DNA of 64,000 nucleotides, taken from Variovorax sp. HW608 (lineage in GTDB: Bacteria > Pseudomonadota > Gammaproteobacteria > Burkholderiales > Burkholderiaceae_C). Of this stretch, positions 52,381-60,931 are shown one piece after another (the first letter of the stretch is position 1; every line of letters begins with the position of its first letter). The translations under genes and the position numbers were made by a program. Under the pieces are notes generated by a model. That model saw only the letters and a program-made list of their open reading frames with translations. It did not search any database and was not told the origin of the DNA. Where the stretch lies: assembly GCF_900090195.1 (NCBI RefSeq), contig NZ_LT607803.1, forward strand, positions 5,172,229 to 5,236,228, written 5' to 3'.

Positions 52381-55173
52381 GTGAATCGTGTTTTCAGGGT
52401 CGTATGGAATTCATCGCTACAAACCTGGTCCGTTGCTTGCGAACTTGCCGCCACTGCGGGTAAATCGACCTCCTGCAGGGCGGTCTCCACCGCCTCGGCG
52501 CTTCTTGTCCTGTCCGGCGCCGCATCGGCCGCCTGCACATTGAACGGGATCGGCACCGCCTACGTCTGCACGAGCGCCGGCGGGCCCCAGACCACCACGG
52601 TCGGAGCGGGCTACGGCGCCATCCCGGGGACCACGGTCGACGTGCAGCAGAACGCGGTCATCAGCACCGGGGAGCAGACGGCGATCAGCATCCTGAGCAA
52701 CGGCAGCATCACCCTGCGCAGCGGCGCGACGGTCGAGAACAATGCCCTCGGCCTGACCCAGGGGCTGTTCGGCACCGGCGCGAACACGGTGGAGTTCCTG
52801 AGCAACAACACGATGACGATCGCGCAGGGCGCGCAGGTGCTCTCGAAGGGCATCGCCGGCGACGCCGAGGCGATCAATCCGATCGGCACCGGCAACACGA
52901 TCATCAACAACGGCACCATCGACTCGCAGGCCGGCGGTGCCGCGATCTGGTTCGAAGCGAAAAGCGGCAGCAACACCGTGGTCAACGGCGAGACCGGCGT
53001 GATCCGCTACGGGGACGGCACGGCCAGCATCATCGCGGTCGCCGGCACCATGGCGATCAACTTCACGAACAAGGGCCAGGTGCTCGGTTCGCTGAACTTC
53101 GCCGCCGGCGACGACACGCTCAACCTCTATGAGAACGGCACGATCTCCGGCGCCATCGACGGCGGCGGCGGCCGGAACCTGCTGACGCTCAACGGCACCG
53201 GCACGGGCACCTTCAACCACCCGATCTCGAACTTCCAGTCGCTGGTGAAGAACGACAGCGGCACCTGGAACCTCGCCATCTCGCTGCAGGACTCGGGCTT
53301 CACGAGCGCGCGCGTAGCCGGCGGCACGCTGGTGCTCGTGGCGGACGCCAGCAACTACGCCGGCAGCATGACGGTGGACCCGGCCGGTACGCTGCAGACC
53401 CCTGCCGAGTTCGCGCCGCTGGCGGTCACCGACAACGGCCTCGTGCGCTTCGCGCAGCCCAACGATGCGACCTACAGCGGGCTGCTCAGCGGCAGCGGCG
53501 GCATCGAGAAGACCGGCGCAGGCACGCTGACGCTCGCGAAGGCACAGGCGATCACCGGCACCACCACGGTCAGCGCGGGCACGCTCAAGGCCGGCGCGGC
53601 CGAGACCTTCAGCGCCGGCTCGGCGCATGTGGTCGCGGCGGGCGCGACGCTCGACACCGGCGGCTTCAGCCAGACCGTCGCGTCGCTGCAGAACGCGGGC
53701 ACGGTGAGCCTGCTGAGCGCGGTCCCGGGTGGCACGCTGACGGTCAACGGCGCCTACGTCGGCCACAACGGCGTGCTGAACCTCGGCACGGTGCTGGGCG
53801 ACAGCAGCAGCGTGAGCGACCGGCTGGTGCTGAACGGCCCGACGGCGAGCGCGAGCGGCAGCACCACGATCCGCATCACCAATCTCGGCGGGCTCGGCGC
53901 CCAGACCACCGGCAACGGCATCGAGGTGGTGAGTGCGCAGGGCGGCGCGACCACCACCGCGCAGACCACGAAGAGCGCCTTCACGCTGGCCAACGGCCAC
54001 GTCGATGCGGGCGCCTTCGAGTACCGACTGTATGCAGCGGATGCCCACGGTGCGGGCGAGAACTGGTATTTGCGCACCGATGTGCCGGTCACGCCGCCGG
54101 CCACGCAGCCCGTGCAGCCCGACGCCACGCCGGATGCCACCCAGGGCAGTTCGCCCGAGGCGATCACCAAGTCGCCGACGGCTACGGCGCCCGCCGCGAC
54201 GGTGACGGCCTACCGCCAGGAAGTGCCGCTCTTTGCCGCATTGCCGGCGCGACTGCGCCAGGCGGACATCGCGATGCTCGGCAACCTGCACCGCCGGGTG
54301 GGCGATGAAGCCGCGCCGGGGACCGCGGTCGCGGGCTCGGGCGATGCGGGCCGCGAGGCCTGGGCGCGCGCGGTCTACACCGATCTCGACATCCACCAGG
54401 ACGGCGTGGCCGACGCCGGCAGCAAGGGCCACATGAGCGGCCTGCAGGCGGGCACGGATCTGTTCGCGGCGGGCCACTGGCGTGCCGGTGTCTACGTCGG
54501 CTATCTCGACGGCGGCGTGGACGTGAGCGGCAATGCGCGCGGCACCAGCGGCCGCGTGGGCAGCAACGACCTGCAGTCGCGCTACCTCGGCGGCTACGCG
54601 ACCTGGATGGACGGCAGCGGCTGGTACGCGGATGCGGTGCTGCAAGGCGGCAGCCATCGCTACACGGTGCGCCCGGACCTGAACCTGAGCGCTTCCGGCA
54701 AGGCCGAGAGCCTCACGGCCTCGATCGAGACCGGCAAGGCTCTTGCGCTTGCCGGGAACTGGACCCTCGAGCCGCAAGCCCAGCTCGCGTGGCAGCGCAG
54801 CCGCTTCGACGACGTGCTCATCAGCGGCGCCGCGGTGCGCCAGGATGCCGCGAGCGGCTGGATCGTCCGTCTCGGCGTTCGCGTCAAGGGCGACTTCGCG
54901 ACCGGCGCCGGCCGCCTGCAGCCCTACGGCCGCGTGAATCTCTATCGTGCGAGTTCCGGCACCGACGTGGCGACCTTCGTCGGTCCCGCCGCGAGCACGC
55001 CGATCGCGAGCGCCACCGGCTACAGCTCGGCCGAAATGGCGGGCGGCGCGACGCTGGCCCTGTCGTCGTCGACCACGCTGTACGGTGAAGTCGGGCACGT
55101 CTTCGACGTCGGCGGCGATGCGCGCGTGAAATCGTCGGTGCAGGGCTCGGTTGGCGTACGGGTGACCTGGTAA
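52381..55173 (+). CDS. Autotransporter with ESPR signal and outer-membrane beta-barrel
   Basis: 930 aa from a GTG start preceded by GGAAGGGAGAG. The first 25 residues (MNRVFRVVWNSSLQTWSV) are the extended signal peptide region of type V secretion proteins, followed by a Sec signal ending at ASA. The passenger (about 50-600) is a Gly/Thr/Asn-rich beta-helix with autotransporter-associated repeats (GGIEKTGAGTLTLAKAQAIT). A Pro/Thr linker leads to the C-terminal 12-strand barrel (about 650-930), ending in VGVRVTW. The passenger is probably an adhesin or a surface structural protein; no protease motif seen. Confidence 0.9.
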   Translation: MNRVFRVVWNSSLQTWSVACELAATAGKSTSCRAVSTASALLVLSGAASAACTLNGIGTAYVCTSAGGPQTTTVGAGYGAIPGTTVDVQQNAVISTGEQTAISILSNGSITLRSGATVENNALGLTQGLFGTGANTVEFLSNNTMTIAQGAQVLSKGIAGDAEAINPIGTGNTIINNGTIDSQAGGAAIWFEAKSGSNTVVNGETGVIRYGDGTASIIAVAGTMAINFTNKGQVLGSLNFAAGDDTLNLYENGTISGAIDGGGGRNLLTLNGTGTGTFNHPISNFQSLVKNDSGTWNLAISLQDSGFTSARVAGGTLVLVADASNYAGSMTVDPAGTLQTPAEFAPLAVTDNGLVRFAQPNDATYSGLLSGSGGIEKTGAGTLTLAKAQAITGTTTVSAGTLKAGAAETFSAGSAHVVAAGATLDTGGFSQTVASLQNAGTVSLLSAVPGGTLTVNGAYVGHNGVLNLGTVLGDSSSVSDRLVLNGPTASASGSTTIRITNLGGLGAQTTGNGIEVVSAQGGATTTAQTTKSAFTLANGHVDAGAFEYRLYAADAHGAGENWYLRTDVPVTPPATQPVQPDATPDATQGSSPEAITKSPTATAPAATVTAYRQEVPLFAALPARLRQADIAMLGNLHRRVGDEAAPGTAVAGSGDAGREAWARAVYTDLDIHQDGVADAGSKGHMSGLQAGTDLFAAGHWRAGVYVGYLDGGVDVSGNARGTSGRVGSNDLQSRYLGGYATWMDGSGWYADAVLQGGSHRYTVRPDLNLSASGKAESLTASIETGKALALAGNWTLEPQAQLAWQRSRFDDVLISGAAVRQDAASGWIVRLGVRVKGDFATGAGRLQPYGRVNLYRASSGTDVATFVGPAASTPIASATGYSSAEMAGGATLALSSSTTLYGEVGHVFDVGGDARVKSSVQGSVGVRVTW

Positions 55174-55272
55174 ACGCTCGCCGGGCCGGGGCCGGCTTTC
55201 GGTTCAAATAGGGGTTGCCGCCGCCCGCGGGCGCGCGGCGCTTTCCACCCCGACGTCACACCCCGAAAGCCC

Positions 55273-55680
55273 ATGGAATTTGCCCGTCACCGCGTCCTTT
55301 CGCTCACCTCACGCGCGATCGCGCCGCTCTTGCTTGCCCTGTTCGCTTCCGGCGCGCTCGCCCAGGACGCGCGCGAGTTTCCCGGCGCGGCCATGCGCTT
55401 CCTGAACGTCGAGCTGCCGCAGATGGAAAACGCGATCAAGGAGCGCGATCGCGACTACTTCGAGGACGCGATGGGGCGCATGCTCGATTTCTCGGACCAG
55501 TGGGGTTTCAAGGTGCGCGACAACCCGCAGCTCGCGCGCTACCCGATGTGCACCGAGGCGGTGTCGGATTTCCTCGTGGTCGGCATGTGCCGCATCATGA
55601 CCACTGCAGATAGCTGTGTGCCGGGGATGCAGCAGCGCTTCAACACCAACCTGCAGAAGTGCAGGGAACTTGCCCAGTGA
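55273..55680 (+). CDS. Hypothetical exported protein
   Basis: 135 aa with a signal peptide ending ALA-QD (about residue 31). The mature part contains four Cys, MCTEA, MCRI, SCVPG and KCREL, so disulfide bonds are likely in the periplasm. Family not recognised. It lies 99 bp after the autotransporter and may or may not be linked to it. Confidence 0.7.
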   Translation: MEFARHRVLSLTSRAIAPLLLALFASGALAQDAREFPGAAMRFLNVELPQMENAIKERDRDYFEDAMGRMLDFSDQWGFKVRDNPQLARYPMCTEAVSDFLVVGMCRIMTTADSCVPGMQQRFNTNLQKCRELAQ

Positions 55681-55683
55681 GCC

Positions 55684-56781
55684 TCAGGCGCTCCTGAGGC
55701 CCTGCACCGTCTGCAGCAGCACCACGCGGGTCTGGCCGAGCACCATGCCCTTCCACTCGTCGTTGTCGCAGTAGAAGGCCTCGCGCAGCTCCCGGCGGAT
55801 GGTGCGCTGCTGCTTGGCCGGCGCCTCGGGATGCCGGCGCAGCCACGTGTCGGCGCGCAGGCGGGTCATGACTTCCTGGTCGGGCAGGGTGCCGAACTCC
55901 AGGCCCATCAGCGCGGCGCTGGCCTGCGGGCACTCGTCGTACACCGCCGACACCACCGGGCCGGACACATCGACCGAGGCCGATCGCCCCTCGAACGGCG
56001 CGAAGACGTCCAGGCCCCACCAGGCGCGCGCCTGCGCGAGATCGGCCGCGGCATTGCGGCCCGCGTAGATCTTTTCGCCATGGCCGTACGGGCCGAGCCC
56101 GGTATGGACGTCGATCCAGCCGATGTGCGTGGCGTTCGCACCGTACTTGCGCAGGATGCCGCGCATGGTGCGGTTGCTCCACGAGGGCGCCTTCCCGCCA
56201 TAGAACACGCCCTGCGGCGAGGTGTATTGGCCCGATGAGACAGCGGTGCGGAAGGCCCACATGCCGTGTTTCTCGATGTAGGCCGACATCGCCGTGAGAT
56301 CCACGGCGGTCGGCGGCCAGTGGGCGGGCAGCACGAAGGGCTCGACCTCGGAGTAGGCCGCGTTCACCGGCAGCGGCGCGTCGAAGTCGATGTGGTTGCG
56401 GTTGAGGTCGACGTTGTCCTCGTTCGTGCGGTGCAGGTGCGAGAAGCCGTGCGGGTTGACCGCGTGGATCAGCAGGAGCCCGATGCCGGCCTGATCGATG
56501 CGCGAGAGCAGGTCGGGGTCGTTCAGCGTCGCGATCTGGCAGCCCGAGCCGCAGAAGCCCTCGGGGCCGTGCGTGCCCGAGCTGACGATCAGCAGCCTGG
56601 CCGCGCCCGGCTTGCCGAGGCAGGCCACGTCGGTGGCCAGGGTTTCGCCGAGGGCGCCGCGATGCGCTTCGAGTTCGAAGCTTTCGACCGCCGCGCCGCA
56701 CTGGGCCGCGGCATCGAGGAACTTCTGCCGCGCCTCGGCATACGTGCCCGAGAAATGGCGGGTGGCTGCAGTGGTGTACAT
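55684..56781 (-). CDS. DUF2817 / M14-like zinc hydrolase
   Basis: 365 aa protein of the DUF2817 group, related to M14 carboxypeptidases. Zinc-site candidates are His and Glu in SGTHGPEGFCGSG and a later His in GWIDVHTGLGPYGHG. HAVNPHGFSHLHRTNEDN is also conserved. Activity (amidase or peptidase) is not established. The start at 56781 follows AAGGAC. Convergent with the exported protein gene at 55273. Confidence 0.8.
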   Translation of the reverse strand: MYTTAATRHFSGTYAEARQKFLDAAAQCGAAVESFELEAHRGALGETLATDVACLGKPGAARLLIVSSGTHGPEGFCGSGCQIATLNDPDLLSRIDQAGIGLLLIHAVNPHGFSHLHRTNEDNVDLNRNHIDFDAPLPVNAAYSEVEPFVLPAHWPPTAVDLTAMSAYIEKHGMWAFRTAVSSGQYTSPQGVFYGGKAPSWSNRTMRGILRKYGANATHIGWIDVHTGLGPYGHGEKIYAGRNAAADLAQARAWWGLDVFAPFEGRSASVDVSGPVVSAVYDECPQASAALMGLEFGTLPDQEVMTRLRADTWLRRHPEAPAKQQRTIRRELREAFYCDNDEWKGMVLGQTRVVLLQTVQGLRSA

Positions 56782-56957
56782 CGTGAGAGTCCTTGGAAAT
56801 CGGGTTCTTTGCAGTTTGATGGGCATCGGCCGCATCGATGTCCTCGCCGGCGAAGTCTCGCATCCACGGCAGGCCGGCAGCGAAACCGCGAGCAGATGCC
56901 ACGCCGAGTCCGGCGCGCCGCGCGCCGCGGCCCCCTTTCTGCGGTAACGTCGGGGCC

Positions 56958-57614
56958 ATGTCACTCCCACCCATCGAAATCGAAACCGGCCCGAATCCCA
57001 AAGCCGCGGTCATCCTCATGCACGGCCTCGGCGCCGACGGCAACGACTTCGTGCCGATCGCCAGCGAACTCGAGCTCTCGGCCGTGGGGCCGGTGCGCTT
57101 CGTGTTCCCGAACGCGCCGGTGATGCCGGTCACCATCAACGGCGGCTACCGCATGCCGGCGTGGTACGACATCCTCGGTCCGGGCAACCCGGAGGACGAA
57201 ATGGGGCTGCGGCGCTCGCAGGTCGCCGTCGAGGCGCTCATCGCCAACGAAAAAGCGCGCGGCATCCCGGCCCATCGCATCGTGATCGCCGGCTTTTCGC
57301 AGGGATGCGCGATGACCTTCATGACCGCCTTGCGGCATCCCGAGCGGCTCGCGGGCATCGTGGGCCTGTCGGGCTACCTGCCGCTGGCGCAGACCGTGGC
57401 CGCCGAGCGCCATCCCGCCAACCAGGCGACGCCGATCTTCCAGGCCCACGGCACGCGCGACGGCGTCATCCCGATCGCCCGGGCTTCCCAGAGCCGCGAT
57501 GCGCTGGCGGCGCTGGGCTACCAGGTCGAATGGCATCAATACCCGATGGAACATTCCGTCTGCATGGAGGAAATCGCCGATTTGAACCGCTATCTGCTGA
57601 AGGTTCTTGCCTAG
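56958..57614 (+). CDS. Carboxylesterase/phospholipase-family hydrolase
   Basis: 218 aa alpha/beta hydrolase of the carboxylesterase-2 group (EstB, acyl-protein thioesterase relatives): LMHGLGADGNDF, nucleophile elbow GFSQG with S114, acid in HGTRDGVIP and His in YPMEHSVC. Cytoplasmic. Natural substrate unknown; short-chain esters are typical for the family. Confidence 0.88.
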   Translation: MSLPPIEIETGPNPKAAVILMHGLGADGNDFVPIASELELSAVGPVRFVFPNAPVMPVTINGGYRMPAWYDILGPGNPEDEMGLRRSQVAVEALIANEKARGIPAHRIVIAGFSQGCAMTFMTALRHPERLAGIVGLSGYLPLAQTVAAERHPANQATPIFQAHGTRDGVIPIARASQSRDALAALGYQVEWHQYPMEHSVCMEEIADLNRYLLKVLA

Positions 57615-57745
57615 CGGCTGGCTGCGCGTTCATGCGGACGCCCACGGAATGAGCCGCCGGCGCCGGGGTCAACAGTCCTCGGCCAGCAGCAGTCTTTTTG
57701 GCGTGCTACCTTCCAGCCCCACGAAAACGGATGGGTTATATCCAC

Positions 57746-59326
57746 ATGAACAATTTGAAGGAGCGCCTTGAAGCGCTCTCGGCCGCGCGGCTGAGGGGCG
57801 TGCGGCGGGGGATCGAGAAGGAAAGCCTGCGCGCGCAGCCCGACGGCAAGCTCGCGCTGACGCCGCATCCGGGCGCCCTGGGGTCGGCGCTCACGCATCC
57901 GCACATCACGACCGATTTCAGCGAGTCGCAGGTCGAGCTCATCACCGGCGCGCACAAGGACGTCGAGACGGTGCTTCAGGAACTGGTGCAGATCCACCAG
58001 TTCACCTACCGCGTGCTGGACGAGGTCGGCGACGAGCGCCTCTGGGTGTCGAGCATGCCTTGCGGCCTGCCCACCGATGAAACCATCCCGATCGGGCTCT
58101 ACGGCTCGTCGAACGTGGGCCGCGCCAAGAGCGTCTACCGCATGGGCCTGAGCCACCGCTACGGCCGGCGCATGCAGACCATCTCGGGCATCCACTACAA
58201 CTGGTCGCTGCCGGAGGTGTCGAGCGAACAGTACTTCGCGCTGATCCGCAATTTCCGGCGCCAGGCCTTCCTGCTGTTGTACCTGTTCGGCGCTTCGCCG
58301 GCCCTGTGTTCGAGCTTCGTCGACGGCCGGCCGCACGAGCTGCTGCCGATCGGCGAGGGCAGCATGCACATGCCCCACGGCACGTCGCTGCGCATGGGGC
58401 GCCTGGGCTACCAGAGCGAGGCGCAGGCATCGCTGGCCGTGAGCTACAACAGCCTCGACGGCTATGCGGCGTCGCTGCAGGACGCCTTGACCCGCCCGTG
58501 GCCCGCCTACGAGGCCATTGGCATCCGCAACCTCGGCGGCGACTACAACCAGCTCGCCACCACGCTGCTGCAGATCGAGAACGAGTTCTACGGCACCATC
58601 CGCCCCAAGCGCGTGATCTACCCGGGAGAGCGTCCGCTGCATGCGCTGCGCGAGCGCGGCGTGGAATACGTCGAGGTGCGGCTCATGGACCTCGACCCCT
58701 TCGAGCCGGTCGGCATCAATGCCGAGACGATGCGTTTCCTCGACGTCTTCCTGCTGCACTGCCTGCTCACCGACAGCCCGCCCGATACCCGCGAGGAAAT
58801 CGCCGATCTCGGGCACAACCAGCATCTGACCGCTGCGCGCGGCCGCGAGCCCGGCCTGCAATTGCGGCGTGCCGGCAAGCCGGTGCTGCTTGCCGAGTGG
58901 GGCAGCGAGCTGCTGCGCGAATTCGAGCCCGTCGCCGCGGCGCTGGATGCGGCGCACGGGGGCTCGAAGCACGCCGAGGCGGTGCAGGCCGCCGCCGCCG
59001 CGCTGAAGGACCCGTCGATCCTGCCGTCCGCCCGCGTGCTGGCGGCGATGAAGGCGTCGTACAACGATTCCTTCGTGAGCTTCGTGCGCGCGCAGTCGGC
59101 GAAGACGCGCGAAACCCTGCTGGCGCTGCCGTTCTCGGCCGAACAGCGCGCCGAGTTCGAGCGCCTTTCGCGCGAATCGCTCGGCGAGCAGAAGCGCATC
59201 GAGGCCAGCGACACCATGCCGTTCGAGATCTACCGCGAGCAGTACGTGTCGCCCGCCCGGCTCGGCTTCAAGAACCATTGGCCGGAACTGGCGGACGGGC
59301 CGGTGAGCCAGAGCGCGGCACTTTGA
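57746..59326 (+). CDS. gshA: Glutamate-cysteine ligase
   Basis: 526 aa E. coli-type GshA: RRGIEKESLRAQ near the start, HPHITTDFSESQVELIT, ISGIHYNWSLPE and IGIRNLGGDYNQLATTLLQIENEFYG. It makes gamma-glutamylcysteine for glutathione. Start at 57746 matches the typical N-terminus; an ATG at 57731 adds five residues. Relevant to the window because gamma-Glu-Cys can be a thiol donor in ergothioneine synthesis, though the two loci are far apart. Confidence 0.93.
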   Translation: MNNLKERLEALSAARLRGVRRGIEKESLRAQPDGKLALTPHPGALGSALTHPHITTDFSESQVELITGAHKDVETVLQELVQIHQFTYRVLDEVGDERLWVSSMPCGLPTDETIPIGLYGSSNVGRAKSVYRMGLSHRYGRRMQTISGIHYNWSLPEVSSEQYFALIRNFRRQAFLLLYLFGASPALCSSFVDGRPHELLPIGEGSMHMPHGTSLRMGRLGYQSEAQASLAVSYNSLDGYAASLQDALTRPWPAYEAIGIRNLGGDYNQLATTLLQIENEFYGTIRPKRVIYPGERPLHALRERGVEYVEVRLMDLDPFEPVGINAETMRFLDVFLLHCLLTDSPPDTREEIADLGHNQHLTAARGREPGLQLRRAGKPVLLAEWGSELLREFEPVAAALDAAHGGSKHAEAVQAAAAALKDPSILPSARVLAAMKASYNDSFVSFVRAQSAKTRETLLALPFSAEQRAEFERLSRESLGEQKRIEASDTMPFEIYREQYVSPARLGFKNHWPELADGPVSQSAAL

Positions 59327-59339
59327 GCCGCGCGGCCCG

Positions 59340-59390
59340 GGCGGCCGACGATATGGCTGGGTAGGTTCCTGCCTACCCGAATTGGCCGCC
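59340..59390. other. Nested dyad after gshA
   Basis: Two inverted repeats, one inside the other: GGCGGCC (59340-59346) with GGCCGCC (59384-59390), and GGGTAGG (59359-59365) with CCTACCC (59372-59378, 6-nt loop). The structure begins 14 bases after the gshA stop and lies in the leader of the next gene. It may terminate gshA transcription (no U-run seen) or act as a regulatory element. Confidence 0.45.
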
Positions 59391-59471
59391 AAGGCTCACC
59401 CGGGTGCGGCCAGCCATGAGGAAAATGGGCATCAAGGTGGTCATACCGCCACCCCCTGCAACCGACTGCCC

Positions 59472-59861
59472 ATGCACGCCATGCCCTTCAAGACCTATCT
59501 GGTCGAAGACAACCCCGTCATCCGCGAGAACCTGACCGGGTTTCTCGAGGACATCGCCGACGCGGTCGTGGTCGCCCACGCGAGCGGCGAGGACGAGGCG
59601 GTCAACTGGCTCAAGGACCACCGCGACGCCTGGGACGTGGCCATCGTCGATCTGTTTCTCGACCAGGGCAACGGGCTTGGCGTGATCGACGCCTGCCGGC
59701 AACGGCGCGCGGACCAGAAGGTGGTGGTCTTGAGCAACTACGCCACGCCGGATATGCGCGCGCGCTCCAAGGCGCTGGGCGCCGACGCCTTCTTCGACAA
59801 GTCGGCCGAAATCGAACTGCTCTTGGATTACTGCGAGCGACTGAGTCACCCACACGACTGA
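59472..59861 (+). CDS. Stand-alone response-regulator receiver protein
   Basis: 129 aa single CheY-like receiver: acidic pair in YLVEDNPVIREN, phosphorylation Asp D60 in VAIVDLFLDQG, conserved VLSNYAT and Lys in AFFDKSAE. No output domain, and no histidine kinase next to it; the nearest kinase is 1 kb downstream. An alternative ATG at 59481 removes three residues. Confidence 0.85.
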   Translation: MHAMPFKTYLVEDNPVIRENLTGFLEDIADAVVVAHASGEDEAVNWLKDHRDAWDVAIVDLFLDQGNGLGVIDACRQRRADQKVVVLSNYATPDMRARSKALGADAFFDKSAEIELLLDYCERLSHPHD

Positions 59862-59944
59862 GCCGGGGATGTCACCGGCCCGGGGCATCTGCTTTCTGGG
59901 GTAAAACGCTGCGCGTCAACGACTCCAACGAAAGCCTTTCCAGC

Positions 59945-60862
59945 ATGAGCAATCTCGATTTCAAGGGCCGCGTCGCCATCGTCACGGGCGCGGGCAACGG
60001 CCTCGGCCGCCAGCATGCGCTCGCCCTCGCGGCGCGCGGCGCCAGGGTTCTGGTGAACGACCTCGGCGGTGCGCGCGACGGTTCCGGCGGCTCCGTGACC
60101 GCGGCGCAGGCGGTGGTCGACGAGATCCGGGCCGCCGGCGGCGAGGCGATCGCCAACGGCGCCTCGGTGACCGACTTCGACGCGGTCCAGGCCATGGTGC
60201 GCCAGGCGGTGGATGCCTGGGGCCGCGTCGACATCCTGGTGAACAACGCCGGCATCCTGCGCGACAAGAGCTTCGCCAAGATGGATCTCGCCGATTTCCG
60301 CCTCGTGATGGACGTCCACCTCATGGGCGCCGTGCATTGCACCAAGGCCGTCTGGCCCATCATGAACGAGCAGAAGTACGGCCGCATCGTGATGACGACG
60401 TCCTCCTCGGGCCTGTACGGCAATTTCGGCCAGAGCAACTACGGCGCCGCCAAGCTCGCGCTGGTGGGCCTGATGCAGACTCTGAGCCTCGAAGGCGCGA
60501 AGAACGACATCCGCGTGAACTGCCTCGCGCCGACCGCCGCCACGCGCATGACCGAGGACCTGATGCCGCAGGAGGTGCTCGACGCGCTGAAGCCCGAGGC
60601 GGTCGTGCCCGCGATGCTGGTGCTCGCGAGCCAGGACGCGCCGACCCGCGCCATCCTTTGCGCGGGCGCAGGCGCCTTCGAGGCCGCGCACATCACGCTC
60701 ACGCAGGGCGCGTGGATCGGCTTCGGCGCCGATGCGCCCGAACGCCTCGCAGCAAGTCTCGCCGAAGTCACCGACCGCAGCGGCGAGATCGTCCCGCAAA
60801 GCGGCGCGGCGCAGGGCAGCAACGAAGTCGGCAAGGCGATGGCGAACGCGCGCGGGCGCTGA
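59945..60862 (+). CDS. Short-chain dehydrogenase/reductase (MFE-2-like hydroxyacyl-CoA type)
   Basis: 305 aa SDR: TGAGNGLG cofactor loop, VLVNDLGGARDGSGGS insertion, NNAG, active-site Tyr Y166 and Lys K170 in YGAAK. The long insertion and the size resemble the 3-hydroxyacyl-CoA dehydrogenase domain of peroxisomal multifunctional enzyme type 2 and its bacterial relatives. Likely acts in fatty-acid or side-chain beta-oxidation. Confidence 0.88.
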   Translation: MSNLDFKGRVAIVTGAGNGLGRQHALALAARGARVLVNDLGGARDGSGGSVTAAQAVVDEIRAAGGEAIANGASVTDFDAVQAMVRQAVDAWGRVDILVNNAGILRDKSFAKMDLADFRLVMDVHLMGAVHCTKAVWPIMNEQKYGRIVMTTSSSGLYGNFGQSNYGAAKLALVGLMQTLSLEGAKNDIRVNCLAPTAATRMTEDLMPQEVLDALKPEAVVPAMLVLASQDAPTRAILCAGAGAFEAAHITLTQGAWIGFGADAPERLAASLAEVTDRSGEIVPQSGAAQGSNEVGKAMANARGR

Positions 60863-60931
60863 GCGCCGAACCTTGACGCTGGCCGCGTTGTCGCGGACCA
60901 TCCGCTGCAAAAGGGAGGGCCCTTCGACCGA

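Noticed and set aside
57649-57745. Short frame starting ATGAGCCGCCGG before gshA, similar to the start of the 54-bp repeat
   Set aside because: Similarity stops after about 12 bases, there is no hairpin or GGAGGT, and the frame runs past the gshA start without overlapping it.
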